This document shows, in pieces, positions 50,743 through 60,154 of a stretch of 64,000 nt of DNA. A program made the translations under genes and the position numbers. Location of the stretch: assembly GCA_009780435.1 (NCBI GenBank), contig WRAB01000005.1, positions 53,692 to 117,691 on the forward strand, written 5' to 3'. Position 1 is the stretch's first letter. The number at the start of each line of letters is the position of its first letter. Under the pieces are notes generated by a model, which ran no database searches, was not told the origin of the DNA, and worked only from the letters and a program-made list of their open reading frames with translations. Origin of the DNA: Oscillospiraceae bacterium (GTDB lineage Bacteria; Bacillota; Clostridia; Oscillospirales; Oscillospiraceae).

Positions 50743-51490
50743 ACCTGTTTTGGAGTATTATTTGAAAAATACCTTTACGGTATTCGGCTGGTTTCTTCTG
50801 GTGTACACGGCTATATTTGCGATTTTTGTCATTATTATGAGCGGCGTCATCATCGGAGGCGATGGCTCCTATGGATCGTTTGGCGGCTTTGAGGGCGTCG
50901 CTGTCATATGTCTGTTTATTGTGGCGCTCAACTCATTCCGGGAGGAGTTCCACCTGTTTCTGCAACTGGGCGTCTCCCGCAAGAGTGCGTTTGCCGGATA
51001 TGCCCTCCATGTGCTCATTGCCAGCGCCCTCATCGCTATTGCAGCCCTCATCGGCGATGCGCTGTTTAGCGGGATCGCATCCCTCGTCGGCAGCCAGGTG
51101 GAAGTTGCATCCCTATTCTCCCAGTCCTACGGACAGTGGATGGAAAGCGGCAGCGGGGTTTTCGGCATGTTTCTCTGGACTTGGACCCTGTTCCTCTCTG
51201 TCTCAGTTTTCGGCTATTTTTTGACCAATCTATTCTATCGGTTAGGCAAGCTGGGGAAAGTCCTTGTCCCCGTTACGGTGGGCGTTTTGCTTTTCGTTGT
51301 TTTGCCCATTCTCGACCGAGTTACGAACGGTTGGGTGTTCAACACAATATGGGGTGCCGTGGCCACAATCTTCCGGGGCAACGGCGAGATTGCAAGTCCG
51401 GTCAACAGTATCATATTCTTCTTCGTCGGCGGCGTTGTCGGACTCGCCCTCTGCTGGCTCCTCATGCGCCGTGCGCCTTTGAAGAAGTAG
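50729..51490 (+). CDS. ABC transporter permease (module 2)
   Basis: 253 residues with six predicted helices (about 15-38, 50-66, 88-108, 140-165, 175-195, 220-245). It overlaps the ATPase gene by 14 bases. No closer family was recognised. It most likely forms an exporter with the ATPase. Confidence 0.8.
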   Translation: MILRRPVLEYYLKNTFTVFGWFLLVYTAIFAIFVIIMSGVIIGGDGSYGSFGGFEGVAVICLFIVALNSFREEFHLFLQLGVSRKSAFAGYALHVLIASALIAIAALIGDALFSGIASLVGSQVEVASLFSQSYGQWMESGSGVFGMFLWTWTLFLSVSVFGYFLTNLFYRLGKLGKVLVPVTVGVLLFVVLPILDRVTNGWVFNTIWGAVATIFRGNGEIASPVNSIIFFFVGGVVGLALCWLLMRRAPLKK

Positions 51491-51502
51491 GGGGCAGCAC
51501 CG

Positions 51503-51630
51503 TTGACAAATTTACAAATGTAACATATAATAGATCTATAAAAAGAGGGAATTGCCGCTTGTAGCATGGCGGCTCGGCCCGAAATTGGGTGAGACGCCTT
51601 ACTGCGTAAGGCGTCTCGTATTTATTTATT
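51503..51630 (+). ncRNA. Candidate antitoxin RNA, convergent with a small toxin gene
   Basis: TTGACA (51503-51508), a 17-base spacer and a perfect TATAAT (51526-51531) start a transcript of about 90 bases. It contains the hairpin GCCGC-TTGTAGCAT-GGCGGC and ends at a 12-bp perfect stem (51591-51602 / 51606-51617) with a TATTTATTTATT tail. No protein is encoded. Its 3' end overlaps the 3' end of the toxin message from the opposite strand, the txpA/ratA and bsrG/SR4 arrangement. Confidence 0.65.
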
Positions 51631-51705
51631 CCTGCGTCTAAGACACAAGCTAATAATAGCTACAATCAATATACAGAAATAAAATAACTCTATATATGTA
51701 ACCAT
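51622..51705 (-). CDS. 27-residue putative type I toxin (holin-like)
   Basis: MVTYIELFYFCILIVAIISL, then CLRRRNK: one hydrophobic helix (about 6-22) and a basic tail. This is the form of TxpA/BsrG-type and 'putative holin-like' toxins of Firmicutes. A very strong GGGAGGTGG site lies four bases before the ATG, another family trait. The promoter on the minus strand is TTGATT (51787-51792), 16 bases, TATAAT (51765-51770). Expected action is membrane depolarisation if not silenced by the convergent RNA (inference). Confidence 0.68.
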   Translation of the reverse strand: MVTYIELFYFCILIVAIISLCLRRRNK

Positions 51706-51790
51706 AGCGCCACCTCCCTTCAAAAAGAGAGTGGCCGATTCGCCTAGCGGCAATTCCTGACTATATTATACAGGTTTTTGTAGTGAAATC

Positions 51791-51829
51791 AAGACCGCTT
51801 GGGGCGTCATGCGCTCCAAGCGGTCTTTT
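51791..51829 (+). terminator. Hairpin with T-run beyond the toxin promoter
   Basis: Stem AAGACCGCTTGG / CCAAGCGGTCTT followed by TTC. It lies between the toxin promoter and the repeat region and insulates against plus-strand read-through. Confidence 0.7.
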
Positions 51830-51857
51830 CTATGTGTGGCTGAAGATTGCTCTTAAA

Positions 51858-52007
51858 AGCCTCCCTCGTTTCGAGGGAGGTGGCAGGCGAAGCCTGACGG
51901 AGGGAGGGAGCACAGACCCTCCCCCAGGCAGCTAACGCTGACAGCCCCCTCAAAACGAGGGGGCCGAAGGTCAAGGGATCACAGGGGCGGCAATTTGCCG
52001 CCCGTAT
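51858..52007. repeat. Composite intergenic repeat (second palindrome family)
   Basis: GCCTCCCTCGTTTCGAGGGA + GG, then GGCAGGCGAAGCCTGACGGA, then CCCCCTCAAAACGAGGGGG and GGGCGGCAATTTGCCGCCC. The first parts follow the scheme CTCCTTT-loop-AAAGGAG + GGCGAAGCC also seen at 56143 and 57176. Confidence 0.65.
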
Positions 52008-52016
52008 TTGCTATCT

Positions 52017-53208
<1,192 letters not shown>

Positions 53209-53216
<8 letters not shown>

Positions 53217-54963
53217 CTTGTTCCACACCCTTTGTCTTTCTATAGTTTGCATATATGTCTTGCAGATTGTCCTCCGGATTTTGCTTGAGCTTCTCTGTCT
53301 GGATTTTAGCTATGTAGTCGGTGATCGCCCGGCCTGCGTCGGTGAGATTTTCTGGCTGGGTAAACAGCCGTGTGATCTGGCCCATCTCCTCTTGGTTAAA
53401 CAGGGGTGAGAGCGTTGCAGGCGTGTTCTCTTTCCCCGCCCGGATCCGCTCCCGGATGACTCCGTAGGCCCGGCCCAAAAAGGGGGAGGAGAAGTCCTCC
53501 GGTTCCAGTTCCAATTCTTCCCGGTAGAGGGCCGGGTCTCGGAGCAGTAATCGCAGCACCCCCTGCTCCGCCATAGCGGAATAGGCATTGGTGTAGCGGA
53601 GTTCTCGGCTCCCCGGTTGCATGGCCCGGCTGGGGCGGGTGCCCTCCTGCTCGACTTTGCGGCGGGACTGTTTTTTCGCCTGGGTACGACGTTTTTTTAC
53701 GCCAGTCTTGAGGGCCTCCAAACTGACTCCCGCCTCCTCCGCCACCCGGCGGCCGTAGACTTCCAATTCCACATCGCTGTTCAACCCCGCCAAGAGGCCC
53801 TCCGCCTCCTTGAGATAATTCAGGCGATCCTGATCTCTGTCAAAATCATATCCCTGCCGCAGAGAGAGCAGGCGGTATTCCATGTGGGTCTCCCGTTGTT
53901 CGATGAGGTTATGAAAGGCATCTTTTCCCCGTTTTTTGATGAACTCATCGGGATCGTTGGCGCCGGCCATCCGGAGCACGCGTACGGCAATCCCTGTCTT
54001 TTCCAGGGTGTCGATGGCCTTACCTGCGGCCCGTTGTCCGGCATCATCGGCGTCGAAGGCGATAATCACCTCCTGTTTGTATCGGTGCATGAGCCGTGCC
54101 TGATCCGCTGTGAATGCAGTGCCGAGAGGTGCCACGGCGCTGTCAAATCCCGCCTGGTGGAGGGCCACCACGTCAATGTTGCCCTCTGCCAGCAGAAAAT
54201 ATCCAGCCCGGCTCTTTTTGGCTAAATGAATGCCGAATAAGTTCCGGCTCTTATGAAACACCGGGGTGTCCGGCGTATTCAAATACTTCGGCTCCCCGTC
54301 GCCTAGAATCCGCCCGGAGAAGCCCAGCACATTGCCTCGCACATCGATGATGGGGAAGACCAATCTGCCGCGAAAGGCGTCGTATATCCCGCCGGTCTTG
54401 CCGCTCCTGCGGGCCAGTCCTGCTGTGACCAGTTCGTCTGCCGCAAAGCCCTTCTTTGCCAGATGATCCGTCAGGGCAGACCAGGTATCGGGGGCGGCGC
54501 CTATACCGAAGGCTTTGACCATCTCGCCGGAGATGCCTCTGGCGTTGATATAGTCGATGGCGGGGTTGCCCGCGGGTTCGCCCAGCATACCGTGGAAGAA
54601 CCGGGCCGCCTCTCGATTTGCCCGGAGGATCCGCTCCCTCCGCCGGACGGCCTCGTCGTCTCGTCCCTCGTCGGGGACTTGCATCCCCGCCCGGCGGGCC
54701 AAAAAGTGTACGGCGTCGGGGAAGTGTAGTCCCTCAATCTCCATGATAAAGTTGATGACGCCGCCGCCCTTGCTGCAGCCGAAGCAGTAATACATCTGCT
54801 TGTCAGAGGAGACGGAAAAACTAGGGGTCTTCTCGCTGTGAAAGGGGCAGAGTCCAAATTGGTTGCTACCGCTCCGCTTGGTGAGGCTTACATAGCCGCT
54901 CACCACGTCTATAATGTCGTTTCTGGCGGCGAGCTCCTCCAAAAACGCCTCGGGAAAGGCCAT
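53209..54963 (-). CDS. dnaG: DNA primase
   Basis: 584 residues. The N-terminal zinc-binding domain ([21 protein letters not shown]) is followed by the TOPRIM/RNA-polymerase core ([29 protein letters not shown]) and a C-terminal helicase-interaction region. It makes RNA primers for replication. ATG 54963 has GAGGTGA upstream. Genes dgt, dnaG and rpoD run in one direction, the usual macromolecular-synthesis order in Clostridia. Confidence 0.97.
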
Positions 54964-55036
54964 GTCTGCAATCACCTCGTATTCTGTCCAATAACGTTTC
55001 GATTCATGCGTCAACTGCACCAGCGCACCCTACGAG

Positions 55037-56044
55037 CTATCGCACCTGCCAGGTGCGGGGGATAAACAATCGGGAACATTCATCCATGGCGAATCTATCA
55101 CTCATGCCGGAGACGTAGTCGCAGACCACCCGCTCCAGGCCGTCTTCTTCAATGAGTCCACGGTAGTCTTCCGGCAACTCTTCGGGATGCTTCGTATAAT
55201 GGCGAAAAATCCCGTCCAGCACGCCCTTGACCTTGATCTCCTCGCCTTTGGCCGTGGGATTTCGATAGACCTTCTCAAACATAAATTCACGAAATGCCAA
55301 CACCGCCCGCTCCACATCGTCCCGCATGACGATGTCGTCTTTCCCCGCAGATTCGGCGATCATATCCCGCACAATGGTATTGATCCGCACGCTGAGCCGA
55401 TCCCCCAGCACGTCACGCACTTCCCGGGGGAGGGCATCTGCCGTGAGGATTCCCGCCCGGATGGCGTCGTCGGCGTCGTGGTTGATATAGGCCACCCGGT
55501 CGGCGATCCGCACCACACGGGCCTCCAGCGGATCGTCGGGGTACCCTTTGGTATGGTGATGGATTCCCGTCCGGGTCTCCTGACAGAGATTGAGGCCACG
55601 TCCGCCCTTCTCCAGCCGATCCACCACCCGTAGGCTCTGATCGTAGTGGCGGAAGCCCTCGGCGTATATCTCATTGAGCGCCCGCTCCCCGGCGTGGCCG
55701 AAAGGGGTGTGTCCCAGATCGTGTCCCAGGGCAATGGCCTCGGTCAAATCCTCATTGAGCCCTAAGGCTCTTGCCACCGTCCGGGCAATGCGGCTGACCT
55801 CCACTGTGTGGGTCAACCGGGTGCGGTAGTGATCCCCCTCCGGGTGCAGAAATACCTGGGTCTTGTGCTTCAATCGACGAAAGGCCTTGCTGTAGACGAT
55901 CCGATCTATGTCCTGCTGGAAGCAGGTGCGGATGGTGCAGGGTTCGTCGGGGAGACGCCGCCCCTTGGAATCGGCGGCGCAAATTGCGGCGGGGGAGAGG
56001 ACCTGCCGCTCCAACGTCTCACGGGTCTCACGTATACTGCTCAT
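55037..56044 (-). CDS. dgt: Deoxyguanosinetriphosphate triphosphohydrolase-like protein
   Basis: 335-residue HD-domain enzyme. The HD motif is in ALGHDLGHTPFGHAGE, with an upstream His in RLTHTVEVSRIAR and a later Asp in RVAYINHDADDAI. It splits dNTPs to nucleosides and triphosphate. The start MSSIRETRE matches the family. It leads the dgt-dnaG-rpoD cluster, 73 bases before dnaG. Confidence 0.95.
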   Translation of the reverse strand: MSSIRETRETLERQVLSPAAICAADSKGRRLPDEPCTIRTCFQQDIDRIVYSKAFRRLKHKTQVFLHPEGDHYRTRLTHTVEVSRIARTVARALGLNEDLTEAIALGHDLGHTPFGHAGERALNEIYAEGFRHYDQSLRVVDRLEKGGRGLNLCQETRTGIHHHTKGYPDDPLEARVVRIADRVAYINHDADDAIRAGILTADALPREVRDVLGDRLSVRINTIVRDMIAESAGKDDIVMRDDVERAVLAFREFMFEKVYRNPTAKGEEIKVKGVLDGIFRHYTKHPEELPEDYRGLIEEDGLERVVCDYVSGMSDRFAMDECSRLFIPRTWQVR

Positions 56045-56142
56045 GGCCCCACCTCCCTGGTTTGTCTTTCTCTCTATCTAGGTTATACGCCATGTACAGG
56101 CATTTTCCCTTTTTATTTGCAAAAATAATATTGGAAAAAGCT

Positions 56143-56256
56143 CCTTTCTCAAAGGAGCTGTCGGCGAAGCCGACTGAGGATTGCCTTTGACCTGCGGCGC
56201 AGGGATAATCCTCCGTCAGAGCTTCGCTCTGCCACCTCCTTTACGAAAGGAGGCTT
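56143..56256. repeat. Composite inverted repeat, MITE-like
   Basis: Begins AAAAAGCTCCTTTCTCAAAG + GAGCTGTCGGCGAAGCCGAC and ends CCACCTCCTTTACGAAAGGA + GGCTTTT. The two ends are inverted versions of one module (short hairpin plus a GGCGAAGCC-type hairpin) around a 30-base centre. It fills most of the gap between dgt and the SDR gene. Confidence 0.65.
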
Positions 56257-56300
56257 TTACGTCATTGAGAATATACAAGTTCTCTGCGTACTTAGCTGTC

Positions 56301-57095
56301 CTACCCCCGCCGAAAACCGCCCTCGCTGGCGATGACTTGCCCTGTGATCCATTTTGCGTAGGCGCTGTGCAGAAACAGCACCAGATCGGCGGTATCGTCC
56401 GGGGTGCCCCAGCGGCCCGACGGGAACATCTTTGCGATGGTCTCATGGGTCTCCCCGACGCAGTAGCCCGTATCGTTTGGCCCCGGATTGACGCAGTTGA
56501 CTCGGATATTTTGATCTCCCAGCAGATACGACGTCTGCTTGCAGAGACAAATAATCGCCTCTTTCGAGACGCAGTAGGCGATTTCGTTCGTCATAGGCCC
56601 CAGATACTGCCCGCTGGTGAATAGGGTGATGGCATTGTTCTTTGTAGCGTCCGCCTGGGCTGTAAAGGCCTGGCTCATCAGCATGGAGGCCCGGACATTG
56701 ACGGTCAGGTGGGCGTCAATGTGTTCCAGTGTCCATGTACCGATCTCGCCATAGGTGGAGTAGGCGTGGTTCAAGACCAGCCCGTCTAGGCCGCCCAGTT
56801 TCGCAGCGGCGTCTGTCACGACTTGTTCCGCAACCCCCGGTTTGGATAAATCCCCGGTTGGCAAAGCCGTGATCGGCAGTCCCAGATCACGTAGCTGTTG
56901 TGCTACCGTCTCCGTGCCGTCTGGCATGGCGGATTGGTAGCCGGCCATCAGGTCATATTCTGAAAATCCGTGGATGGCGACAGAGGCCCCCGCCTCCGCC
57001 AATCGCCGGGCTAGGGTCGCACCGATACCCAGGGGACGGCTGACCCCGGTGACTAGGATTTTTTGTCCGTCTAAACGGATGGAGGATTGTTTCAT
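56301..57095 (-). CDS. Short-chain dehydrogenase/reductase
   Basis: 264-residue SDR with a slightly unusual cofactor loop, TGVSRPLGIG, the NAD-stabilising LNHAYS region, and the catalytic Tyr-Lys in AYCVSKEA. The catalytic Ser position reads FTSGQ. C-terminal SGRWGTPDDTADLVLFLHS is typical of classical SDRs. The NHA segment replaces the usual NNAG. Substrate unknown; monocistronic. AAGGGG lies eight bases before the ATG. Confidence 0.88.
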   Translation of the reverse strand: MKQSSIRLDGQKILVTGVSRPLGIGATLARRLAEAGASVAIHGFSEYDLMAGYQSAMPDGTETVAQQLRDLGLPITALPTGDLSKPGVAEQVVTDAAAKLGGLDGLVLNHAYSTYGEIGTWTLEHIDAHLTVNVRASMLMSQAFTAQADATKNNAITLFTSGQYLGPMTNEIAYCVSKEAIICLCKQTSYLLGDQNIRVNCVNPGPNDTGYCVGETHETIAKMFPSGRWGTPDDTADLVLFLHSAYAKWITGQVIASEGGFRRG

Positions 57096-57118
57096 AATGA
57101 ATTGCCCCTTCTTGCATG

Positions 57119-57222
57119 TTCCACACGGCGTGCCGAGGGCGTCGCGCCCTACAGTGTTATGCGCATTCCGTGCGCAAGGCTCCTTTGGAAAAGGAGCTGT
57201 CAGCGAAGCTGACTGAGGATTG
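57119..57222. repeat. Adjacent copies of both interspersed repeat families
   Basis: CACACGGCGTGCCGAGGGCG + TCGCGCCCTACA, then GGCTCCTTTGGAAAAGGAGC + TGTCAGCGAAGCTGACTGAG + GATTG. The second part matches 56147-56186 closely. Confidence 0.7.
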
Positions 57223-57224
57223 CC

Positions 57225-57866
57225 CTACGATTCAATCTTCACCGCCAACTCTTGAATCCCCATCTGCTCTAAAAGTATTGTCCCGGCGGAGACCTCCGTC
57301 ATGTGGGCGCAGAACGCATCGCCTTCGCTGTCCGATACCAGGAGGGACAGGGTTACATCAGCGCCGAAGTCCGTGTGTTCGATCACGGCGCCCTGTTCTG
57401 CGGCAATCTTGGACAGCCGCTCATATTGGGCGTATGTACAGATGAGTTCCAGCTGCCGCCAGGGGCGCACTTCGGCGATCCCGGCGGCTTCCAGGGCGAT
57501 TTTCGCCCCGTGGGAGTAGGCCCGCACGAGGCCGCCGGCCCCTAGGAGCGTTCCGCCAAAATAGCGGGTGACCACACAGAGGACATTGGTGATCTCCTGC
57601 CGCTCCAACACGTGGAGCACTGGTTGGCCCGCCGTTCCCTGTGGCTCCCCGTCGTCGGAGTAGCGCATACTATTTCCATCCCGGAGGATATACCCATAGA
57701 CGTTGTGGTTAGCGTCCCAGTGGGCCTCCCGCATGGATTTGAGCAGGGCCTGGGCCTCCTGTTCCGATTCCACAGGCCAGACCCTGCCGATGAATTTCGA
57801 TTTTTTCTCCACAAATGCCGACTCACCGTGTCCAGCGGGAATCCGATAGGGCTTCACGGCTGTCAC
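57225..57866 (-). CDS. YigZ/IMPACT family protein (UPF0029)
   Basis: 213 residues with the N-terminal UPF0029 domain (KKSKFIGRVWPV, WDANHNVYGYIL, YSDDGEPQGTAGQPVL, VTRYFGGTLLGAGGLVRAY) and a C-terminal DUF1949 domain. Homologues relate to eukaryotic IMPACT and to proline-peptide or translation-linked roles, unproven here. Its ATG overlap with hflX upstream is four bases. Confidence 0.93.
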   Translation of the reverse strand: MTAVKPYRIPAGHGESAFVEKKSKFIGRVWPVESEQEAQALLKSMREAHWDANHNVYGYILRDGNSMRYSDDGEPQGTAGQPVLHVLERQEITNVLCVVTRYFGGTLLGAGGLVRAYSHGAKIALEAAGIAEVRPWRQLELICTYAQYERLSKIAAEQGAVIEHTDFGADVTLSLLVSDSEGDAFCAHMTEVSAGTILLEQMGIQELAVKIES

Positions 57867-59071
57867 CTCTCCACGACGTATTGTTCCAACTGGCCCATGA
57901 GCCGGTCGGATACCGTGGCCTCAATCTCGACGCAGTTATCCAGATCGTTTCTCTGCAAAATCTCTCCGTCCCGATAGATGAGCTCCACCAGTCGGGAATC
58001 CCGGTAGGGGATGGCAAACCAGACCCGCTTGCTCTGGGCCAGGAGAATCTCCGCGACTTTCTCTAAGAGTGCATCCGTCCCCTCTCCCGTCTTGGCGGAG
58101 ACCCGGAGGATATGCTCCCCCCGGGGGAGTACGTCACCCGTGAAAATATCGCTCTTGTTGAGCACTTCCAACCGAGGCGTATCGGCGGCCCCCAGTTCGC
58201 CAATCAGCTTATCCACCACCGCCGCCTGATCCTCCCAGCCGGGGTTGGACACGTCGATGACATGGAGCAGCAGGTCGGCATAGGCCAACTCTTCCAGCGT
58301 GGCTTTAAACGCCTCCACCAGATGGTGGGGGAGCCGCTGGATAAATCCAACCGTATCTGAGAGGAGCACTTCCCCCAGTTGATCCAGCTTCACCCGCCGG
58401 GTGGTGGGATCCAAGGTATCAAAGAGCCGATCCCCCGTCTGGATGTCCGCCCCCGTGAGGCGGTTGAGCAGGGTGGATTTCCCCGCGTTGGTATAGCCCA
58501 CCAGGGCCACCATGGGTACAGTATTCTTTTCTCTCTGCCGCCGCTGGACGGCCCGGACACGGCGCACCTGTTCCAGTTCTTCCGTAAGTTTTTGAATCTT
58601 CCGGCGGATATGCCGCCGATCACTCTCCAACTGGGTCTCGCCGGGGCCGCGGGTGCCGATGGGGCTGGCTGTCCCAGTCTGGCTCACCAAGTGTTTCCAC
58701 ATGCCTGTCAGGCGGGGGCGCAGATAGTTGTATTGGGCCAACTCCACCTGGAGCTTCCCTTCTCTCGTCCTGGCCCGCTGGGCGAAGATATCCAGAATCA
58801 GGCCGCTCCGGTCAATGACACGCACGCCCAACTCCTCGGACAGCGCCCGCATCTGGGAGGGGGACAACTCATTGTCCACCACGGCCAGATCGCACTTCTC
58901 CGCCTCAATGATCTCTTTCATCTCCTGAACTTTTCCCTTGCCTAGAAACGTGCGGGAATCTGGGGTGGGCCGGGCCTGGAATACCACGCCGCAACTCTCG
59001 CCCCCCGCCGTATCCAGCAGGGCCTCCAGTTCTTCCAGGCTCTCCTCCGTGCTCCGCTGGTCTTGGGCCAT
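57863..59071 (-). CDS. hflX: Ribosome-associated GTPase HflX
   Basis: At least 402 residues. An N-terminal HflX domain (RTFLGKGKVQEMKE, LSPSQMRALSEEL) and the GTRGPGETQLESDRR linker precede the G domain with G1 GYTNAGKST, G3 DTVGF and G4 NKSD. It splits stalled or hibernating ribosomes. The frame stays open upstream of ATG 59071, reading LEKTKKLERAVLAGLSAGS, which looks like the normal family N-terminus. AAGAGGAG lies at its head, but no ATG/GTG/TTG follows. The true start may be a non-standard codon near 59130. Confidence 0.93.
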   Translation of the reverse strand: MAQDQRSTEESLEELEALLDTAGGESCGVVFQARPTPDSRTFLGKGKVQEMKEIIEAEKCDLAVVDNELSPSQMRALSEELGVRVIDRSGLILDIFAQRARTREGKLQVELAQYNYLRPRLTGMWKHLVSQTGTASPIGTRGPGETQLESDRRHIRRKIQKLTEELEQVRRVRAVQRRQREKNTVPMVALVGYTNAGKSTLLNRLTGADIQTGDRLFDTLDPTTRRVKLDQLGEVLLSDTVGFIQRLPHHLVEAFKATLEELAYADLLLHVIDVSNPGWEDQAAVVDKLIGELGAADTPRLEVLNKSDIFTGDVLPRGEHILRVSAKTGEGTDALLEKVAEILLAQSKRVWFAIPYRDSRLVELIYRDGEILQRNDLDNCVEIEATVSDRLMGQLEQYVVER

Positions 59072-59165
59072 GCTCCCGGCGGATAGGCCTGCCAGGACGG
59101 CACGTTCTAGTTTTTTCGTTTTTTCTAAGATAAGAATCAGACTCCTCTTTTGTAAGATATGCGAA

Positions 59166-59198
59166 CCCCTGTAGGGACGGCAATCTATCGTCCCCTAC
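59166..59198. repeat. Short palindromic repeat (GTAGGG...CCCTAC type)
   Basis: CCTGTAGGGACGGCAATCTA + TCGTCCCCTACG, an imperfect inverted repeat abutting the end of the flavin-reductase gene. Confidence 0.5.
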
Positions 59199-59716
59199 GC
59201 TCTCCGATACACTTCCACAATCTCGCCCATGTACATCACATGGACGCCGCCGTGGTGGTCGTTGTAATACTCTGTGGGGTCGAGATCAATTATCCGCTCT
59301 GTCTCCAAGGGGGTGCGGTACCGTTTTTTGCAGAGGAGCACCAGATCGGCCTCCTCAAAGTAGACGCCGCCCTCGATCCCCTGGGCCACGGTGAACCCGC
59401 AGACCGCGACTTTATCTACGTCCCTGCCGCTCTTGGCCCCGCAGAGGGCCAGGGCTTTTTTATGCTCCGGCGAAAAGAACGCCACGGAGAAATAGTCTTC
59501 TGCCTCTACAAATTCGTACGTATACCGCTCGGGCCGGACGAAGATGTTGACCATCTCCCGGAACCACAAGACGCCGATCCCGCCCCAACTGGCGGTCATG
59601 GTGTTCAGCTTCTCGGTTGTCCCCGCCGTGATGAGCATCCACTCCTTGTCGATCCGCCGGAGCACCTGCCCCACATCCCCCGCCTGGGAGAGGTCTACTT
59701 TCTGTAACTTGCCCAT
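59195..59716 (-). CDS. Flavin reductase-like domain protein
   Basis: 173-residue FMN-binding split-barrel protein: KEWMLITAGTTEKLNTMTAS, then a GGIGVLWFREMVNIFVRPERYT strand pair. Homologues bind FMN and act as flavin reductases or flavoredoxins. ATG 59716 has AAAGGTGG six bases upstream; the longer frame lacks a ribosome site. Monocistronic. Confidence 0.87.
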   Translation of the reverse strand: MGKLQKVDLSQAGDVGQVLRRIDKEWMLITAGTTEKLNTMTASWGGIGVLWFREMVNIFVRPERYTYEFVEAEDYFSVAFFSPEHKKALALCGAKSGRDVDKVAVCGFTVAQGIEGGVYFEEADLVLLCKKRYRTPLETERIIDLDPTEYYNDHHGGVHVMYMGEIVEVYRRA

Positions 59717-59763
59717 ATGGCACCACCTTTCATCAGTAGTATATTGCCGCACATCGCCGATTA

Positions 59764-59799
59764 TTAAAAATAGCCCGCACCGGTTTGGTGCGGGCTATT
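59764..59799 (-). terminator. Intrinsic terminator after rpmE
   Basis: 13-bp stem (AATAGCCCGCACC / GGTGCGGGCTATT), with a T-run on the minus strand. Confidence 0.88.
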
Positions 59800-59812
59800 G
59801 AATGATACACGC

Positions 59813-60010
59813 TTACAGGCCAAATTTCTTGTTGAATTTGTCCACACGTCCGCTGGTGTCCACCAGCTTCTGCTTGCCTGTATAAAAGGGGTGACACTTC
59901 GAGCAGATTTCCACCTTAATGTCACTGCGCGTACTACCCGTCTCAATTACCTCACCGCAAGCACAGCGAATTGTCGTCTGCTGGTAATTTGGGTGGATTC
60001 CATTCTTCAT
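59813..60010 (-). CDS. rpmE: 50S ribosomal protein L31
   Basis: 65-residue L31 of the zinc-binding (C+) type. It starts [20 protein letters not shown] and continues [15 protein letters not shown]. The Cys set suggests zinc-dependent stability; a C- paralogue was not seen. GAGGTGA precedes the ATG. The promoter is at 60077-60105. Confidence 0.98.
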   Translation of the reverse strand: MKNGIHPNYQQTTIRCACGEVIETGSTRSDIKVEICSKCHPFYTGKQKLVDTSGRVDKFNKKFGL

Positions 60011-60076
60011 CGATGTTCACCTCTTTTCAAGAACTCAGGTCTAAAGGTGTCTATCCCATACGGAGACACGTATAGT

Positions 60077-60105
60077 AGTTTAGCATACCCAAAACACAAT
60101 TGCAA
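60077..60105 (-). promoter_or_regulatory. Promoter of rpmE
   Basis: Minus-strand TTGCAA (60100-60105), a 17-base spacer and TAAACT (60077-60082). The leader carries a GTGTC-N13-GACAC hairpin that could be an L31 autoregulatory site (inference). Confidence 0.65.
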
Positions 60106-60154
60106 GCTTTTTTTACGAATTTTAAACACATTTTTGCGTCTAAAGCCCATCGTT

